A DNA stretch of 13,643 nt. Origin: an uncultured Clostridia bacterium. Lineage in GTDB: Bacteria > Bacillota > Clostridia > TANB77 > CAG-508. The stretch lies in NCBI GenBank assembly GCA_904419095.1, contig CAJFQT010000030.1:1-13643 (forward strand), read 5' to 3'. Positions 1 to 7,186 of the stretch are shown here, in pieces. Both the position numbers and the translations under genes were made by a program. The stretch's first letter is position 1; every line of letters starts with the position of its first letter. The notes beneath the pieces are model-generated. The model was given only the letters and a program-made list of their open reading frames with translations, made no database searches and had not been told where the DNA came from.

Positions 1-268
1 TTTTATTCTTCTTTAAATAATCCAAATAACAATTTTTAGCTATTTTCATAAGATATGTGCTAAACATTGCTTTCCCTTTTACATCAAACTTATCTATATG
101 TATTACTAATTTCAAAAATGTCTCTTGTACTAGATCTTGTGCAATTTCTTCATCTGCTGTTAATTTTACTAAGAATTTTAATACATACGGATAATATATT
201 GTAATTAATTCATTAAAGGCCTCTTTCTCTCCTTTTTGGCACTTTACAATTAATTTTATTTCATTCAA
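1..268 (-). CDS. ECF-type RNA polymerase sigma factor, N-terminal part (runs off left edge)
   Basis: The 89 codons inside the window encode sigma-70 region 2, which binds core RNA polymerase and the -10 element. Visible landmarks are an N-terminal KCQKGEKEAFNELI segment, the acidic helix DEEIAQDLVQETFLKL, and FSTYLMKIAKNCYLDYLKK, the region 2.3/2.4 pattern of ECF sigma factors. Region 4 would lie beyond position 1. I chose the TTG start at 268-266 because AGAGGTG at 280-274 sits five bases upstream, while the ATG nearby is in another frame and meets a stop at once. No anti-sigma gene is visible; one could lie downstream, outside the window. The 64-residue gene upstream reads the same way, 155 bp away. 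Family assignment is strong; the regulon is unknown. Confidence 0.85.
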   Translation of the reverse strand, partial: MNEIKLIVKCQKGEKEAFNELITIYYPYVLKFLVKLTADEEIAQDLVQETFLKLVIHIDKFDVKGKAMFSTYLMKIAKNCYLDYLKKNK

Positions 269-300
269 TCCAGCACCTCTTTTCCGTTTCCTTTTATTAC

Positions 301-324
301 ACGATTTTTAAATAAAAAAGTTGG
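301..324 (-). promoter_or_regulatory. Possible ECF-type promoter upstream of the sigma factor gene
   Basis: On the minus strand CCAAC (324-320) is followed after 16 bases by CGTGTA (303-298). An AAC-like -35 and a CGT-like -10 at about this spacing is the general pattern of ECF promoters. The expected start of transcription would fall near 295, just upstream of the ribosome binding site at 280-274. This would fit autoregulation, but the motif is short and could be chance. Confidence 0.3.
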
Positions 325-423
325 TATTTTTATAATTTAATTCATTCATATCTTCACAAATTTATATAACTTTTGGGGTAATTTTTGCTATAAATAAGAA
401 AATTATTCTTTTTATACATTTTA

Positions 424-618
424 TTATTTATCTATTAAATCATATCTTTTAAAAATTGTAATAATCATACTATAAACTAATTTTTTTCCTAATAGTTCCC
501 TAAATTTCGTCGTTTTAGACTTGCCTTCATTTCTTAATTTTTCTAACTCTTGTCCTAGTTTATCATATTCTTCAAGAATATCTTTAAGTGCTTTTTCAAA
601 TCTTTCTAATCTATTCAC
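424..618 (-). CDS. Small coiled-coil protein of unknown function (64 aa)
   Basis: I do not recognise this protein. It starts with GTG (618-616) seven bases after a strong GGAGG (630-626), which supports it as a real gene despite its size. Residues 1-31 form a charged amphipathic helix with heptad-like leucines (LERFEKALKDILEEYDKL and onward), followed by a basic KSKTTKFRELLGKK stretch and a hydrophobic-aromatic tail YSMIITIFKRYDLIDK. There is no signal peptide and no clear membrane segment, so it is probably cytoplasmic. The gene reads toward the ECF sigma factor gene 155 bp downstream. That might mean co-transcription, but the sigma gene also has its own promoter-like sequence. A DNA-binding or sigma-modulating role would be guesswork. 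Confidence 0.7.
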   Translation of the reverse strand: MNRLERFEKALKDILEEYDKLGQELEKLRNEGKSKTTKFRELLGKKLVYSMIITIFKRYDLIDK

Positions 619-654
619 CTTAATTCCTCCATATTTCTTACAAATTATTTTTTA

Positions 655-680
655 TTGATAATATTATAAAACATTATCAA
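655..680 (-). promoter_or_regulatory. Inverted repeat centred on the likely -10 box of the 64-aa gene
   Basis: TTGATAAT (655-662) and ATTATCAA (673-680) form a perfect 8-bp dyad with a 10-base spacer. The spacer carries a consensus TATAAT on the minus strand (668-663), about 45 bases before the GTG start. A weak -35 (TAGATA) lies 17 bases further upstream. The arrangement suits an operator over a promoter, although AT-rich DNA makes such dyads fairly common. Confidence 0.4.
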
Positions 681-791
681 TTATTTATCTATATTGTAAT
701 TTATCACTTATAATTTCAAATTTTTATTTGGATAAAGTTGTTTTTCATCCATATTAAATATCTCTTCTACAGATTTCTATTATCATATCAT

Positions 792-832
792 AAAAAGAAA
801 AATTACTCTATACCATAATTGTATAAAGTAAT
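792..832 (-). terminator. Rho-independent terminator of the nucleoside phosphorylase gene
   Basis: On the minus strand ATTACTTTATAC (832-821), a 7-base loop and GTATAGAGTAAT (813-802) form a 12-bp stem with one G-U pair. It is followed at once by TTTTTCTTTTT (801-791). It lies 55 bases past the stop codon of the phosphorylase gene. Confidence 0.85.
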
Positions 833-887
833 CTTATTGATTTTTTTTATATTTTTGTACATTTTCAAACTTACATAATAGTGTAAT

Positions 888-1640
888 TTATATTTTTTTT
901 ACAACTTCTAAAGCAATATTTAAACATTCTTTTAATATAATGGTTCTATCTTCAGCTAATGTTTTCATATCCCAGGTATTACCTTCTAAAGTATCATCAG
1001 TATATAAAAATTGATATGCTTTAAATCCTCTTGATTTCGCTACTGCCATAATAGATGCACATTCCATTTCTACTACTTTGCATCCGCGATTCACTCTATC
1101 TTTTAACTTATCTTTTGTTTCTTTATATAATGCATCAGTCGTCCATGTTTTAGTTAATTCATAAAGAACACCATTCTCTTCGAAAATTTTAGCTAATTCT
1201 GTAGCTGTATCAATTTCAACAAAATCTGAATTTGGTATATAATGATAACTTGTCCCTTCATCACGATATGCTTCGGTTGGAATAATAAAAGCTCCTTTTT
1301 TCAAATTTGAAGTTAGTCCTCCACAAGAACCAAAAATAATAAAAGTTTCAACTCCCCTTGCATGTAATTCTTCCATCATAGCTGTAGTAGCTGGTCCTCC
1401 AACTAATGTTCTATATACTATGATATCCTTTCCTTCCATCTGAGTTTTATAAATCTTGATTTCCTCCCCGCAAACATATAGCTCACTATATTTTTCAAAA
1501 TTATCACTATTTTTTACAAGTTCTATCAATTCTGTCTTAAAGCAAGTAATTGCAATTGAAGGAAGTTTCTTCTGCCCAGCCGTACAAATTTCTGCTTTAA
1601 CTATTTCTTCACTTTCATCATAAGAATCTATTATACTCAT
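888..1640 (-). CDS. Uridine/purine nucleoside phosphorylase (PNP/UDP family)
   Basis: This 250-residue cytoplasmic protein matches the length and core of the PNP/UDP phosphorylase family, which splits nucleosides with phosphate into free base plus (deoxy)ribose 1-phosphate for salvage. Landmarks are GGPATTAMMEEL at 81-92, the glycine-rich strand FIIFGSCGGL at 100-109 and the family signature VEMECASIMAVA at 190-201, whose acidic residues bind the ribose. The later YTDDTLEGNTWD segment is in the place of the base-binding loop. I favour uridine phosphorylase over purine phosphorylase, but residues alone do not settle specificity. It stands alone, with a terminator at 792-832 and a divergent MarR-ABC remnant upstream. 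The start ATG at 1640-1638 has only a modest AGGA-type ribosome binding site. Confidence 0.88.
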   Translation of the reverse strand: MSIIDSYDESEEIVKAEICTAGQKKLPSIAITCFKTELIELVKNSDNFEKYSELYVCGEEIKIYKTQMEGKDIIVYRTLVGGPATTAMMEELHARGVETFIIFGSCGGLTSNLKKGAFIIPTEAYRDEGTSYHYIPNSDFVEIDTATELAKIFEENGVLYELTKTWTTDALYKETKDKLKDRVNRGCKVVEMECASIMAVAKSRGFKAYQFLYTDDTLEGNTWDMKTLAEDRTIILKECLNIALEVVKKI

Positions 1641-2037
1641 AATTTTTCCTACCTTTCTTATAATTTATCTTTCTTCTATCATATGCTATACAGAATTAAA
1701 TCACATCAATATGAACATTATATTATTTTCAGTCAAAAAGTTTCAAATTTTAGTAATATTTGATTCTACTCTATTTGTATTCCTTATGCATATTTTAATA
1801 TGAGTATATCATAAAAAAAATCAAAAGAGAACCTCTTCATATATTTTTGATAACAATCTCAGTTCATGATATTCCTAATCTGTTATATTGTTTCATTAAT
1901 GATACGAATAATGCTTCATCATCATATGTTTATTTAAAAAATTTTTAAAAGCACTTGACAAACACATTTTAATTCTGTACAACGAAAATTGTCCGATTTA
2001 ATACAATATGTTTTCGGATATTTCAAGGAAGTGAGCT
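1641..2037. other. Divergent intergenic region, 397 bp, no gene seen
   Basis: This AT-rich stretch separates the phosphorylase gene (minus) from the MarR-ABC remnant (plus). It must hold both promoters; only the rightward one is clear (1955-1983). A small nested hairpin, AAGAG (1825-1829) with CTCTT (1833-1837) inside ATCAAAA/TTTTGAT arms, is present but has no proper U-tract. I see no open frame with a ribosome binding site. Confidence 0.6.
1955..2018 (+). promoter_or_regulatory. Promoter with operator-like dyads before the MarR-ABC remnant
   Basis: TTGACA (1955-1960) is separated by 17 bases from TACAAC (1978-1983). The -10 overlaps a dyad ACAA-6-TTGT (1979-1992), and a second dyad TCCGA (1992-1996)/TCGGA (2014-2018) follows. 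MarR proteins usually bind short palindromes over their own promoter, so these could be relics of autoregulation. The ribosome binding site AAGGAAG (2025-2031) precedes the ATG at 2038. Confidence 0.5.
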
Positions 2038-4117
2038 ATGGCAAGTGATAAATCAGATTATGACCAGGTAAAAACATTCCGTAATATATACAAAGATTTA
2101 GAAAGTGTTTATGATACATTCCAAAAACTTTGTGGCTTATCTGGTGCTGAATATTAGACATTGTCTATGATATATGAGGGGATTACAACACAACATGCAA
2201 TTTGTGAACAATTATCTCTAAGTAGACAAACCATCAACTCTGCTTTTAAGCAACTAAAAAAAAGAGATTTTATCTATTTAGAAGCTATGGATAATAACCT
2301 TCGAGAAAAACAGGTATATCTAACAGAAAAAGGAATAAAAAAAGATAAAAATTATAATGTACCTCAAAATACAACGACAACAGTCATTCGTTTAGCTAAG
2401 CTTCTAAAACCACAACGTGTTCGTCTTTGCATTATTGGAACATTTATTATTTTATATACAATACTTACTATCTATACACCATTTAAAAGTGCTCAAGTAG
2501 TCGATAGTATATGGCAAAATATACAAACAGCAAGAAACCAAGGTGTTGCATTTAGTATCGCCTAGGATGGTGTTGGAAAAAGTATATTTTCATTATCTTT
2601 ACTATATTTATTTACATGGATTTTTTACTACTTCCAATCATACCTAATGGCAAGTGTAGCAAACAATTTAACACTTACATTACATAAAAAAAATGCTGAA
2701 AATTTAAATATTTTACCTCTAAAATTCTTCGACCAGAACAAATCTGGAGAAATTTTAAGTAGCGTAACAAACGATTTAGATAAAATTACAGAAACACTTC
2801 AAACAGGATTCCTAAAACTATTAGTTGCTATTGGTACAATTATTGGTTCACTAGCAGTTATGTATTACTATAATATAACATTAACATTTGTATTTATAAT
2901 ATTTATGATTATTTGTACGATTATCACCAAAATCGTTTCAAACAAAAACTTAAAATATGTAGCATCAGTTGGAACTTTAACGGGAATTGTAGAAGAATAT
3001 TATGCAGAAAGAAATATCATAAAAGCATATAATAACGAACCTGAAAGTATAAAAAGAGTTCATGAAAATACAGAACTAAACAGAAAAGCTTCTCAAAAAG
3101 CCGACTTCATAACAAATAGTATAAATCCACTAATTAGATTAATTACAAGAATAAGTCAAGTTGCTATAGTTGTTATTGCTGGAAATGCAATGCTAAATAG
3201 TACAATGACAGTAGGTATTGTTCAAGCATTTTTCCAATACGTTAACCAAGCAGGTGAACCACTTACAGAAGCATCATTTATGATTAATACCTTGCAATCT
3301 GCACTAGCTTCTGCTGAATGTACATTTGAACTATTAGATAGTGAAGAAGAAGTTCCAGATTCTAAAAATCCAGTAACTTTGAAAAAAGTAAAAGGAAAAA
3401 TTTCATTTGAACATGTTAGCTTTGGGTATACTCCATCTAATATTCTAATGAAAGATATTAGCTTTACTGTAAAACTAGGGCAAAAAATTACTATTGTAGG
3501 AAGTACTGGAGCTAGAAAAACAACTTTAATAAATTTACTTATGAGATTCTATGAAATAAATAGTGGTAAAATATTGATTGATGGTGTTTCTTCAAAAGAT
3601 ATGACAAGAAAAGGATTGAGACAAAACTTTGGTATAGTATTACAGGATACTTGGATTTTTGGAGGAACAATTGCAGAAAACATAGCTTATGTAAAACCAG
3701 ATGCTACACGTGAAGAAATTATCGACACTGTAAAAGCTGCTAAAGTAGATTATTTCATAAGAACAATGCCTCAAGGATATGACACAATGCTAGATAATGA
3801 AGGAGCTAACTTATCTGCAGGTCAAAGACAGCTTTTAACAATAGCAAGAGTATTTTTATGTAATCCACCAATCTTAATATTAGATAAAGCAATCTCTAGT
3901 GTAGATACTCGTACAGAAAAAGAAATTAGTGTTGCTATGCAAGAACTTATGAAAAATCGTACCATTTTCGATATTGCAACACCGTCTTTCTACAATTCGT
4001 GATGCTGATATCATTCTATTTATGGAAAACTGAAATATAATTGAACAAGGAAATCGCCGTGAACTTTTAGAGAAAAAAGGTGCTTATGCAACACTTTATT
4101 ATAGTCAATTTGAATAA
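2038..4117 (+). pseudogene. Decayed MarR regulator fused in frame to an ABC exporter half-transporter
   Basis: One reading frame from ATG 2038 encodes a MarR N-terminus and winged helix (SRQTINSAFKQLKKRDF), then after about codon 105 passes into an ABC exporter (VIRLAKLLKPQRVRL, membrane helices, ATPase). MarR proteins are normally near 150 residues and separate, so the MarR end, and probably a first ABC gene plus the start of this one, seem deleted. Codon 40 is TAG (2155-2157) where homologues have Trp in AEYWxL. A second TAG lies at 2563-2565. Walker A reads GSTGARKT (Arg at 3514-3516), and the Walker B glutamate is Lys (LILDKA, 3886-3888). One extra base near 3978-3979 shifts the frame before the H-loop HRLSTIRDAD, and TGA 4031-4033 replaces Gly in MENGNIIEQG. 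The original end is TAA 4115-4117. It cannot make a working transporter. Confidence 0.92.
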
Positions 4118-4159
4118 AAATTTAAACTTTATAAGTTAATTTTTCTATACAACAAATTT

Positions 4160-4192
4160 AGGAACTACATTATAATCTATAGTTCCTTTTTA
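4160..4192 (+). terminator. Rho-independent terminator after the MarR-ABC remnant
   Basis: AGGAACTA (4160-4167) pairs with TAGTTCCT (4180-4187) across a 12-base loop, followed by TTTTTAT on the plus strand. It lies 43 bases past the ancestral stop. On the minus strand the U-run is poor, so it mainly serves the rightward remnant. Confidence 0.75.
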
Positions 4193-4286
4193 TATTGATT
4201 ATGTAAAGAATTTGAGTTGAATTTAATATTACTATACTATGAAAAACTTTCTATATGATATAGCTAAAATATTATATTATTTAAAT

Positions 4287-4796
4287 TTATATTCCAAATT
4301 CTTTTGCATATTCAACCCCTTGCACATCTTCACTAGTATCGTTTAATTTTATCGCCATAAAATTTTCACTTTGCACATCAAATGGTGCTTTTATTCCATA
4401 TTCAATAGCAGGAATATAACCAAATTTTGAATAATATTCATTACTGCCTAGAACAACTGAATAATGATATCCTAACTTCTTTGCTATAATATGTCCTTCT
4501 TTGATAAGTTTACTTCCGATTCCTTTCTTTTGATATTTTGGTAATACTCCAAGTGGTGCTAATGCCACTTCTTCAAATTCCCCTATTCTTATTTTTGTAA
4601 ATAAAATATATCCTACAATTTTATTATCTTTAAGAGCAACTAAAGACAAATCTGGAATGAAATTATCTCCTTTTCTTAATGCTACTACTAAATCTTGTTC
4701 ATTTCCGTCACAATGCTCTGCTGTTTCAAATGCAGTTTTTACTACATTATATATTTCTTCATAATCATCTTTATTTTCTTGTCTTATCTCTAACAT
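4287..4796 (-). CDS. GNAT-family N-acetyltransferase (YhbS-like)
   Basis: This 169-residue protein has the GNAT fold, which moves an acetyl group from acetyl-CoA to an amine. The N-terminal strand-helix (LEIRQENKDDYEEIYNVVKTAF) is typical. The acetyl-CoA pyrophosphate loop is QKKGIGSKLI at 89-98, directly after the strand ALAPLGVLP, and the C-terminal YYSKFGY at 121-127 is a common GNAT closing motif. The overall layout resembles the YhbS group; the substrate cannot be read from sequence. AGGAGAGA (4810-4803) lies six bases before the ATG. The Nudix gene ends 75 bp upstream on the same strand, so the two may share a transcript. No signal peptide or membrane segment is seen. Confidence 0.88.
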   Translation of the reverse strand: MLEIRQENKDDYEEIYNVVKTAFETAEHCDGNEQDLVVALRKGDNFIPDLSLVALKDNKIVGYILFTKIRIGEFEEVALAPLGVLPKYQKKGIGSKLIKEGHIIAKKLGYHYSVVLGSNEYYSKFGYIPAIEYGIKAPFDVQSENFMAIKLNDTSEDVQGVEYAKEFGI

Positions 4797-4871
4797 AAAA
4801 AATCTCTCCTAAATTACTTTTTATTGTCCTTTTGAATTGATTCTCCAATAATAATTATGATAACAAAATTC

Positions 4872-5384
4872 TTATTTTTCAATTTCTTCTTTAAGACAAG
4901 AACCCATAAAATTCCATCTATTTTTAATAAACTGTCCATTTTTTACTAAATTGTCGATTTCTTCCCAAGTCGCCCATTTCACTTCTGATACTTCATCTTC
5001 GTGGAATTTCATTTCAGATATATCATAATCACATTTTAAAATATAAGCATGTATCCAAAGATTATCTATATCTACTCTAAACTTCGTAATTAGCTTTAAA
5101 TCATTAGAATTAATATCTATTCCTAATTCTTCTTTTGTTTCTCTAATAATAGTAGTTAAACTGTTTTCTCCTACCATGACTGAGCCACCTGTCATAGCCC
5201 ATACATTAGGTTCTAGTCTTTTTAGTGGCGATCTTTTTTGAATTAATATTTTATTTTCATTGTTTATCATCCACAAATCTGAACCTAAATGATACCCTCC
5301 TTTTTCAAATACTTTTTTATCATATTTTTCCATTATTTGTCCTGTTGGATTTCCTTCTCTATCTAATACTGCCCATTGTTCCAT
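4872..5384 (-). CDS. Nudix hydrolase
   Basis: This 170-residue protein contains a full Nudix box: G67, E73 after five residues, then seven residues and R81-E82-T-K-E85-E86-L-G88-I. These acidic residues bind the divalent metals used to hydrolyse nucleoside diphosphate-linked substrates. The N-terminus WAVLDREGNPTGQ and the YHLGSDLWMIN and ILIQKRSPLK strands resemble the Idi/YfcD-type branch, in which Nudix hydrolases and isopentenyl-diphosphate isomerase-like proteins share this opening. The REXXEE core favours hydrolase. The start ATG is supported by AGGAGGG about nine bases upstream. The GNAT gene follows 75 bp downstream on the same strand. The substrate is unknown; damaged nucleotides or CoA-type molecules are both possible for the family. 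Confidence 0.9.
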   Translation of the reverse strand: MEQWAVLDREGNPTGQIMEKYDKKVFEKGGYHLGSDLWMINNENKILIQKRSPLKRLEPNVWAMTGGSVMVGENSLTTIIRETKEELGIDINSNDLKLITKFRVDIDNLWIHAYILKCDYDISEMKFHEDEVSEVKWATWEEIDNLVKNGQFIKNRWNFMGSCLKEEIEK

Positions 5385-5447
5385 AAATTTACCCTCCTAT
5401 GTTTAGTTTTACAATTTTTTAATCTATAGTCTTTATCTTATGTTTAT

Positions 5448-5476
5448 TTTATATCATAAATCGATATAAATGTATA
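5448..5476 (-). promoter_or_regulatory. Possible promoter and dyad of the Nudix-GNAT unit
   Basis: On the minus strand TATACA (5476-5471) and TATAAA (5453-5448) are spaced by 17 bases. The -10 lies within a perfect dyad, TTTATATC (5448-5455)/GATATAAA (5463-5470) with a 7-base spacer. The -35 is only a 4/6 match, and AT-rich context lowers the weight of this call. Confidence 0.35.
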
Positions 5477-5664
5477 GTTTTTTTACACTTTTTTATTAAA
5501 GTATGAACTTTTATATGGAAAAATAGATAAAAAGAAAAACTTGGATAGAAAAATACTAAAAAGTTTGAAAAAATTTTCTTTGAATATGCTAATAATCTTA
5601 AAATATTAAAATAAAAATCATATATTTGTTATTTTATTACTATATTTTCAAATTTAATAATAAA

Positions 5665-5716
5665 TATAAATAGGAACTTGAAATGTAAATTCATACATTT
5701 CGAGTTCCTATTTATA
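5665..5716 (-). terminator. Long hairpin terminator after the 351-aa gene
   Basis: Two 23-base arms (5665-5687 and 5694-5716) pair across a 6-base loop, with one non-Watson-Crick position. The pair involves AGGAACTTGAAATGTA on one side and TACATTTCGAGTTCCT on the other. It begins 15 bases past the stop codon of the minus-strand gene and is followed on that strand by T-rich sequence (5664-5640). It may also stop plus-strand transcription. It is unusually long for a simple terminator. Confidence 0.7.
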
Positions 5717-5730
5717 GACTAACATTATTA

Positions 5731-6786
5731 CTACTTTACTACTTTACCAATTTTCGAGTCATACTTAAAAGTATAAGTACTTGGTCCAGACCTTAATGTA
5801 ACTTTCATTACATTCGGATATGTGCAAATATCATTTATACTGTCTACATGTAAATACAGTGTATTAAAAAATTCTTTCTCATCAAAGAAAGTCTGACCAA
5901 GATAAAAACCTTTATCAGTATGCAGAAAGATAGGATGCTTCTCTTTTGATTGAAACCAAGATATTTGCCCAACATATTGACCTTTAAAATACAAATATCT
6001 TACATCATGAAAATCATAAATCAAATAATTCTCATTAATGAAATACATATTCTCTTTCATATTAAATGGAACTTCATTCACAATATAGCTATGAACCTTT
6101 TGTTCTCCATCAAGGTATACAATCCCAATTTTTCCATTTGCATTATACATCCAAATATTTAGTTTATATTCTTCATAGCTTGGAGATATGCTGGAATAAT
6201 TGTCTGCATTTTGTATGAAACATAATTCTGGAAACTTATCATACTCTGCAGAAAATATAACTTCATCAAACTCCGAAGTTACATAAACTTTATTGTTTCG
6301 ATAAGATATAATCTGCGGAATATATATTGCATTACTTAATTGCATATTAACAAAAACCGTAGTTCCCCATGCTTTTTGCAGTTTATGTCCTCTTGCAAAA
6401 ATTTCATATAGTTCTGCATTCTTGCGAGCAATAGGAAATTTTACTCCAAATCTTTCAAAAATGTGGTCAACTGATACATCTTCATAGTCTGTTGGTACAA
6501 CAAGTACATCATTAAGCTGTAATACATTATCATCACACTTTTTAGTACCTGCAATATTAGTATACTGCATCATACACTCTTTTAATTGCATTAACCCTAT
6601 ACCTCTTGAATTGGTTACTTTGAAATTATAGTATCCTGTACTTCTTAACTCGATAAATGTTACTTCATTTTCCTTTCCGATATTAACAAGCCGCTTATGT
6701 GTTTTTGACCAGTTATCAACTAAAAAACGTTCTTCATCACTTTCCTCAATTGCAAAGTATTTGTTCAGTTCAATAAAATCAGTCAT
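5731..6786 (-). CDS. Protein of unknown function, 351 aa, predicted beta-rich and cytoplasmic
   Basis: I do not recognise this protein. It starts at an ATG preceded by a strong AAGGAGG and ends in TAG (5733-5731). There is no signal peptide or membrane helix. The first third mixes helices and strands (NKYFAIEESDEERFLVDNW, then HIFERFGVKFPIARKNAELYEIF). From about residue 140 the sequence becomes a series of short aromatic strands with turns, such as NKVYVTSEF, GKIGIVYLDGEQ, ENYLIYDFHDVRYLYFKGQYVGQISWF and KGFYLGQTFF, which could be irregular beta-propeller or beta-barrel repeats. It is monocistronic: a dyad lies upstream (6811-6829) and a long terminator stem downstream. A surface, toxin or immunity role is not supported by anything seen. 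Confidence 0.8.
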   Translation of the reverse strand: MTDFIELNKYFAIEESDEERFLVDNWSKTHKRLVNIGKENEVTFIELRSTGYYNFKVTNSRGIGLMQLKECMMQYTNIAGTKKCDDNVLQLNDVLVVPTDYEDVSVDHIFERFGVKFPIARKNAELYEIFARGHKLQKAWGTTVFVNMQLSNAIYIPQIISYRNNKVYVTSEFDEVIFSAEYDKFPELCFIQNADNYSSISPSYEEYKLNIWMYNANGKIGIVYLDGEQKVHSYIVNEVPFNMKENMYFINENYLIYDFHDVRYLYFKGQYVGQISWFQSKEKHPIFLHTDKGFYLGQTFFDEKEFFNTLYLHVDSINDICTYPNVMKVTLRSGPSTYTFKYDSKIGKVVK

Positions 6787-6810
6787 ATTATTTTCCTCCT
6801 TAAATTTTCT

Positions 6811-6829
6811 TGGAGGTTAGAAACCTCCA
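6811..6829 (-). promoter_or_regulatory. Perfect 8-bp dyad with anti-Shine-Dalgarno sequence before the 351-aa gene
   Basis: TGGAGGTT (6811-6818), a 3-base spacer and AACCTCCA (6822-6829) form a perfect palindrome 25 bases before the ATG. As RNA (minus strand) the second arm AACCTCC could pair either with the first arm or with the true ribosome binding site AAGGAGG (6801-6795). As DNA it lies just downstream of a possible -10 box, a normal place for a repressor operator. There is no U-tract, so it is not a terminator. Confidence 0.5.
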
Positions 6830-6830
6830 G

Positions 6831-6858
6831 ATTATTAATTAACACCTTTTGGTTTCAA
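6831..6858 (-). promoter_or_regulatory. Possible promoter of the 351-aa gene
   Basis: On the minus strand TTGAAA (6858-6853), a 16-base spacer and AATAAT (6836-6831) form a plausible sigma-A promoter. Transcription would start near 6824, inside the dyad at 6811-6829, which favours reading that dyad as an operator. Confidence 0.4.
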
Positions 6859-7035
6859 AAAATTATTACTTTCAAATCATATCACATTTTTATGTTAAAT
6901 TCTAGTGTTTCAAAGAAAATCTACTATATGCAAGTATTTTTTGATGTCTTATTTTGTAATCATTATAATTTTTTTCTTGTTGTACACGGAAAAATCCACA
7001 TAAAGCTAAAATAAAAGGCGATTTTTCCTATACAA

Positions 7036-7077
7036 TAAAAAAATAACAACCCTCAATTTCCTGAAAGTTGCTATTTT
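7036..7077 (-). terminator. Terminator of the tRNA-His/tRNA-Gln unit
   Basis: On the minus strand AAAATAGCAAC (7077-7067) pairs with GTTGTTATTTT (7050-7040) with one G-U pair, followed by more T residues. It lies four bases past the encoded CCA of tRNA-Gln. Confidence 0.8.
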
Positions 7078-7080
7078 ACT

Positions 7081-7155
7081 TGGCTGGGCTGGCTAGATTC
7101 GAACTAGCGCATGCCAGAGTCAAAGTCTGGTGCCTTACCGCTTGGCTACAGCCCA
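7081..7155 (-). tRNA. tRNA-Gln (anticodon TTG)
   Basis: The 75-base sequence folds as a cloverleaf: acceptor TGGGCTG (7155-7149) with CAGCCCA (7091-7085), anticodon stem CCAGA/TCTGG around loop CTTTGAC giving anticodon TTG, and T loop TTCGAAT on stem CTAG-. Discriminator G and CCA are encoded (7084-7081). It is the second gene of a tRNA pair, 31 bases after tRNA-His. Confidence 0.96.
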
Positions 7156-7186
7156 ATATAAAAATTATAATTTTCAAAATAAAAAC

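Larger units (their letters stand above)
5385..5730. other. AT-rich intergenic region, 346 bp, no gene seen
   Basis: The left part holds a likely promoter for the Nudix gene and the right part a long terminator stem for the 351-residue gene (5665-5716). The middle (about 5480-5660) is almost pure A/T with no coding frame, tRNA or convincing structure. Confidence 0.6.

Noticed and set aside
2155..2565. In-frame TAG codons as recoded sense codons (for example TAG-reading or readthrough)
   Set aside because: The same gene also has a frameshift and a TGA and has lost its Walker residues, and the gene at 5731-6786 ends at a TAG. Decay explains everything.
5950..6162. Rightward 70-codon frame within the 351-residue gene
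   Set aside because: It is an antisense shadow with no ribosome binding site and a low-complexity Ile-rich sequence.
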